Source: Candidatus Calescibacterium sp. (GTDB lineage Bacteria > Calescibacteriota > Calescibacteriia > Calescibacteriales > Calescibacteriaceae). From it: 64,000 nucleotides of DNA. Both the position numbers and the translations under genes were made by a program. How positions within the stretch are numbered: the stretch's first letter is position 1; each line of letters begins with the position of its first letter. Location: NCBI GenBank assembly GCA_025060505.1, contig JANXBU010000005.1, forward strand, positions 91,351 through 155,350, in the 5' to 3' direction. The notes under the pieces are model-generated. The model made no database searches. It saw nothing but the letters and a program-made list of their open reading frames with translations, and was not told the origin of the DNA. Positions 62,745 through 64,000 of this stretch are shown piece by piece.

Positions 62745-63755
62745 CTACCTTCTGAGAGAACACAGATAGCACAGATATTTTGAACATCTGTTATTAAAAA
62801 TTTCCATTATTCCTTGTCCCTCTACGAGATTAATTTTCTTCAAATTCAAAATTTTCATCCCAGTTTTAATTACCCTATTGATCTCCTCCGGGGGAAACGA
62901 AGAAAAAAATAATAAAGCATCGTGTTTATCTCTGTAATTCATTATGTATGGCAACAAAACATTTGCTACAATTGTTCTGAATCGACCATAGCCAAGTCCT
63001 TTGACTAAAAATTCATTTTGCCAATCCCTATATGGTTTCTTTTTGTCAAAAAATTCGAGTATCTTTTCTGATATTGGATGATTTTTCTTCAAAAATTCAA
63101 GAAGAGATTTTATTCTTCTCTTTGGATCATTTTGTGGTCGCGATGGTAGATTCTTTACTAATCTGAAAGAAGAGATAAAATATTCTATGATATCAGATCC
63201 ACCAGCTCTCAAAACGGTTTCATAACTATATCTTCTTGCGAACATAACGAGAGTGTTTCTAAACTTCTCATAACCAAACGCTTCGGCCAAAAATTCATAA
63301 AGTGACTGCTCATCTCCTACTTCCCTTGCCCTATCACTTATTCTCTGAGCTTTTCTTGATAACCTAACAAAAGCTGTGCGCAAAAGTTCTGCTCTTTTTT
63401 CTTCTTCCGATGCCCCAACACACAAAAATGAATTTGAGCTATTCAGAGCTCTGATTTTACTCAGCGATATAGTTATGCCATCAAGATTTACATCCTCCTG
63501 CCAAACAATATGTATCTTTACTGATGAGAAATTTGGATCTTGATTATGTTTATGCCTGAACCAATCCGATGAGAGAACATGGCACTCAGCATCCCCTTCT
63601 ATTTTGATTCCATCAACAAAAACAACAGCGGAACGGAAATCTGGTCCAAACTTTGACCTCACCCCCGTAAAAGCTATAAAAATTCTTGCGTTACCATAAG
63701 ATATATTAGAACCAGAGAGTCCCTCCCATATTGCTTTTATCTCCTCCTCAGTCAT
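62745..63755 (-). CDS. DUF2851 family protein
   Basis: 336 aa. The N-terminal pattern GDAECHVLSSDWFRHKHNQDPNF and SSVKIHIVWQEDV is characteristic of the DUF2851 family, with later EFLAEAFGYEKFRNTLVMFARRY and the repeated GYGRFRTIVANVLLPYI; the Cys-rich end is CSKYLCYLC. The family has no known function; its conserved acidic and His residues suggest a nuclease-like or metal-binding role, but this is not shown. TACCTT lies 3 nt before the ATG. Confidence 0.75.
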   Translation of the reverse strand: MTEEEIKAIWEGLSGSNISYGNARIFIAFTGVRSKFGPDFRSAVVFVDGIKIEGDAECHVLSSDWFRHKHNQDPNFSSVKIHIVWQEDVNLDGITISLSKIRALNSSNSFLCVGASEEEKRAELLRTAFVRLSRKAQRISDRAREVGDEQSLYEFLAEAFGYEKFRNTLVMFARRYSYETVLRAGGSDIIEYFISSFRLVKNLPSRPQNDPKRRIKSLLEFLKKNHPISEKILEFFDKKKPYRDWQNEFLVKGLGYGRFRTIVANVLLPYIMNYRDKHDALLFFSSFPPEEINRVIKTGMKILNLKKINLVEGQGIMEIFNNRCSKYLCYLCSLRR

Positions 63756-63841
63756 CTGAAGGTATTAATCAAACTAGCTAATTCTATGTTTGCTATATCT
63801 GAGATTGTACTGAACACTAAATATAAATAAATTAAGAATTA

Positions 63842-63863
63842 GGGGGAGTATGAAACTCCCCCC
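63842..63863 (-). terminator. Terminator of the flagellin gene
   Basis: GGGGGAGT and ACTCCCCC form an 8-bp stem with a 5-nt loop directly after the flagellin stop. The G/C-rich stem stands out in an AT-rich region. The sequence read leftward after the stem is T-rich (AATTCTTAATTTATTTA). Confidence 0.75.
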
Positions 63864-63871
63864 ATTAATTT

Positions 63872-64000
63872 TTATCCTCCAAGTAGCTGTAGAACAAGCT
63901 GAGGTGTGAGCCTTGCTATAGCAACCATAGCGTTTGCACTTTGCTGAATAACCTGAAGAGCTGTGAGCTCAAGAGCATCTTCATCAAACCTTGTATCTAT
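63872..64000 (-). CDS. Flagellin, C-terminal end only
   Basis: The last 42 residues before the stop are visible; the rest lies beyond the window edge. FDEDALELTALQVIQQ and the following ANAMVAIARLTPQLVLQLLGG match the C-terminal D0 helix of flagellins, which packs in the filament core and interacts with the chaperone FliS. The segment is intact and in frame to the window end. A strong hairpin follows the stop. Glycosyltransferase and sulfotransferase genes elsewhere in the window could modify flagellin, but nothing here shows it. Confidence 0.93.
   Translation of the reverse strand: MDTRFDEDALELTALQVIQQSANAMVAIARLTPQLVLQLLGG

Overview
The window comes from an AT-rich bacterial chromosome, densely packed with about 54 genes. 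It is probably a Gram-negative, flagellated and possibly thermophilic lineage. Envelope evidence: MurJ, a GT9 heptosyltransferase-like enzyme, several signal-peptide and lipoprotein products, a probable outer-membrane beta-barrel protein, DsbB- and TlpA-like thiol proteins. Motility evidence: FliM, the C-terminal end of a flagellin, a PilZ protein and an HD-GYP phosphodiesterase. Proteins are rich in Lys, Glu and Ile, and an archaeal/thermophile-type THI4 thiazole synthase is present. I cannot name the species or phylum from sequence alone.

Layout. 1-4.2 kb: 3' part of secA, an extended SDR/epimerase with a highly charged N-terminal tail, and an unknown protein. 4.3-11.7 kb (minus): ribH and a surface-glycan decoration cluster (a triple-GT2 protein, a double methyltransferase, a CmcI-like protein, a sulfotransferase). 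12-18.4 kb: nadD, two secreted proteins, an SDR, gcvPA, trpF. 18.6-24.1 kb (minus): a large CehA/McbA-type lipoprotein, fliM and an M23 peptidase. 24.2-31 kb: short transcription units alternating in strand, including folD, a biotin carrier, the thi4 pair and a siroheme/cobalamin-branch dehydrogenase. 31.3-39.4 kb: PilZ, a PgpH-like HD protein, a second sulfotransferase, a thiolase-like protein, murJ and a YfgM/BamB-like pair. 39.5-47.2 kb (minus): three secreted or lipid-anchored proteins and an ArsA-like ATPase. 47.2-52.4 kb (minus): tRNA-Arg, ileS, a small MITE-like element, rplO and a GT4 enzyme. 52.4-64 kb: cobU, a TPR protein, rdgB-thpR, nadK, an oxidoreductase, GT9-dsbB, an MBL hydrolase, a TlpA-like protein, an FN3/beta-barrel protein, HD-GYP, DUF2851 and flagellin.

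Genome style. Strand switches are very frequent, and genes that normally sit in conserved operons (rplO, gcvPA, trpF, fliM) stand alone. Intergenic gaps are short and several convergent genes overlap at their 3' ends. Many genes have no Shine-Dalgarno sequence. Instead they carry a TANNNT -10-like box, very often exactly 8 nt before the start codon, which points to widespread leaderless or near-leaderless transcription. A minority (the 125-aa secreted protein, thi4) have a strong GGAGG site.

Most notable points: the constant-distance -10 boxes and a 21-bp divergent start region; a 121-bp element with 11-bp inverted ends and a 9-bp target duplication inserted at the rplO stop codon; a THI4 with Cys at the sulfur-donor position, coupled to a Cys/His-rich possible metallopeptidase; a tRNA-Arg with anticodon GCG; a thiolase-fold protein without the nucleophilic Cys; and a divergent FolD whose 3' end is antisense to a biotin carrier gene. 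I found no CRISPR array, prophage or complete insertion sequence.
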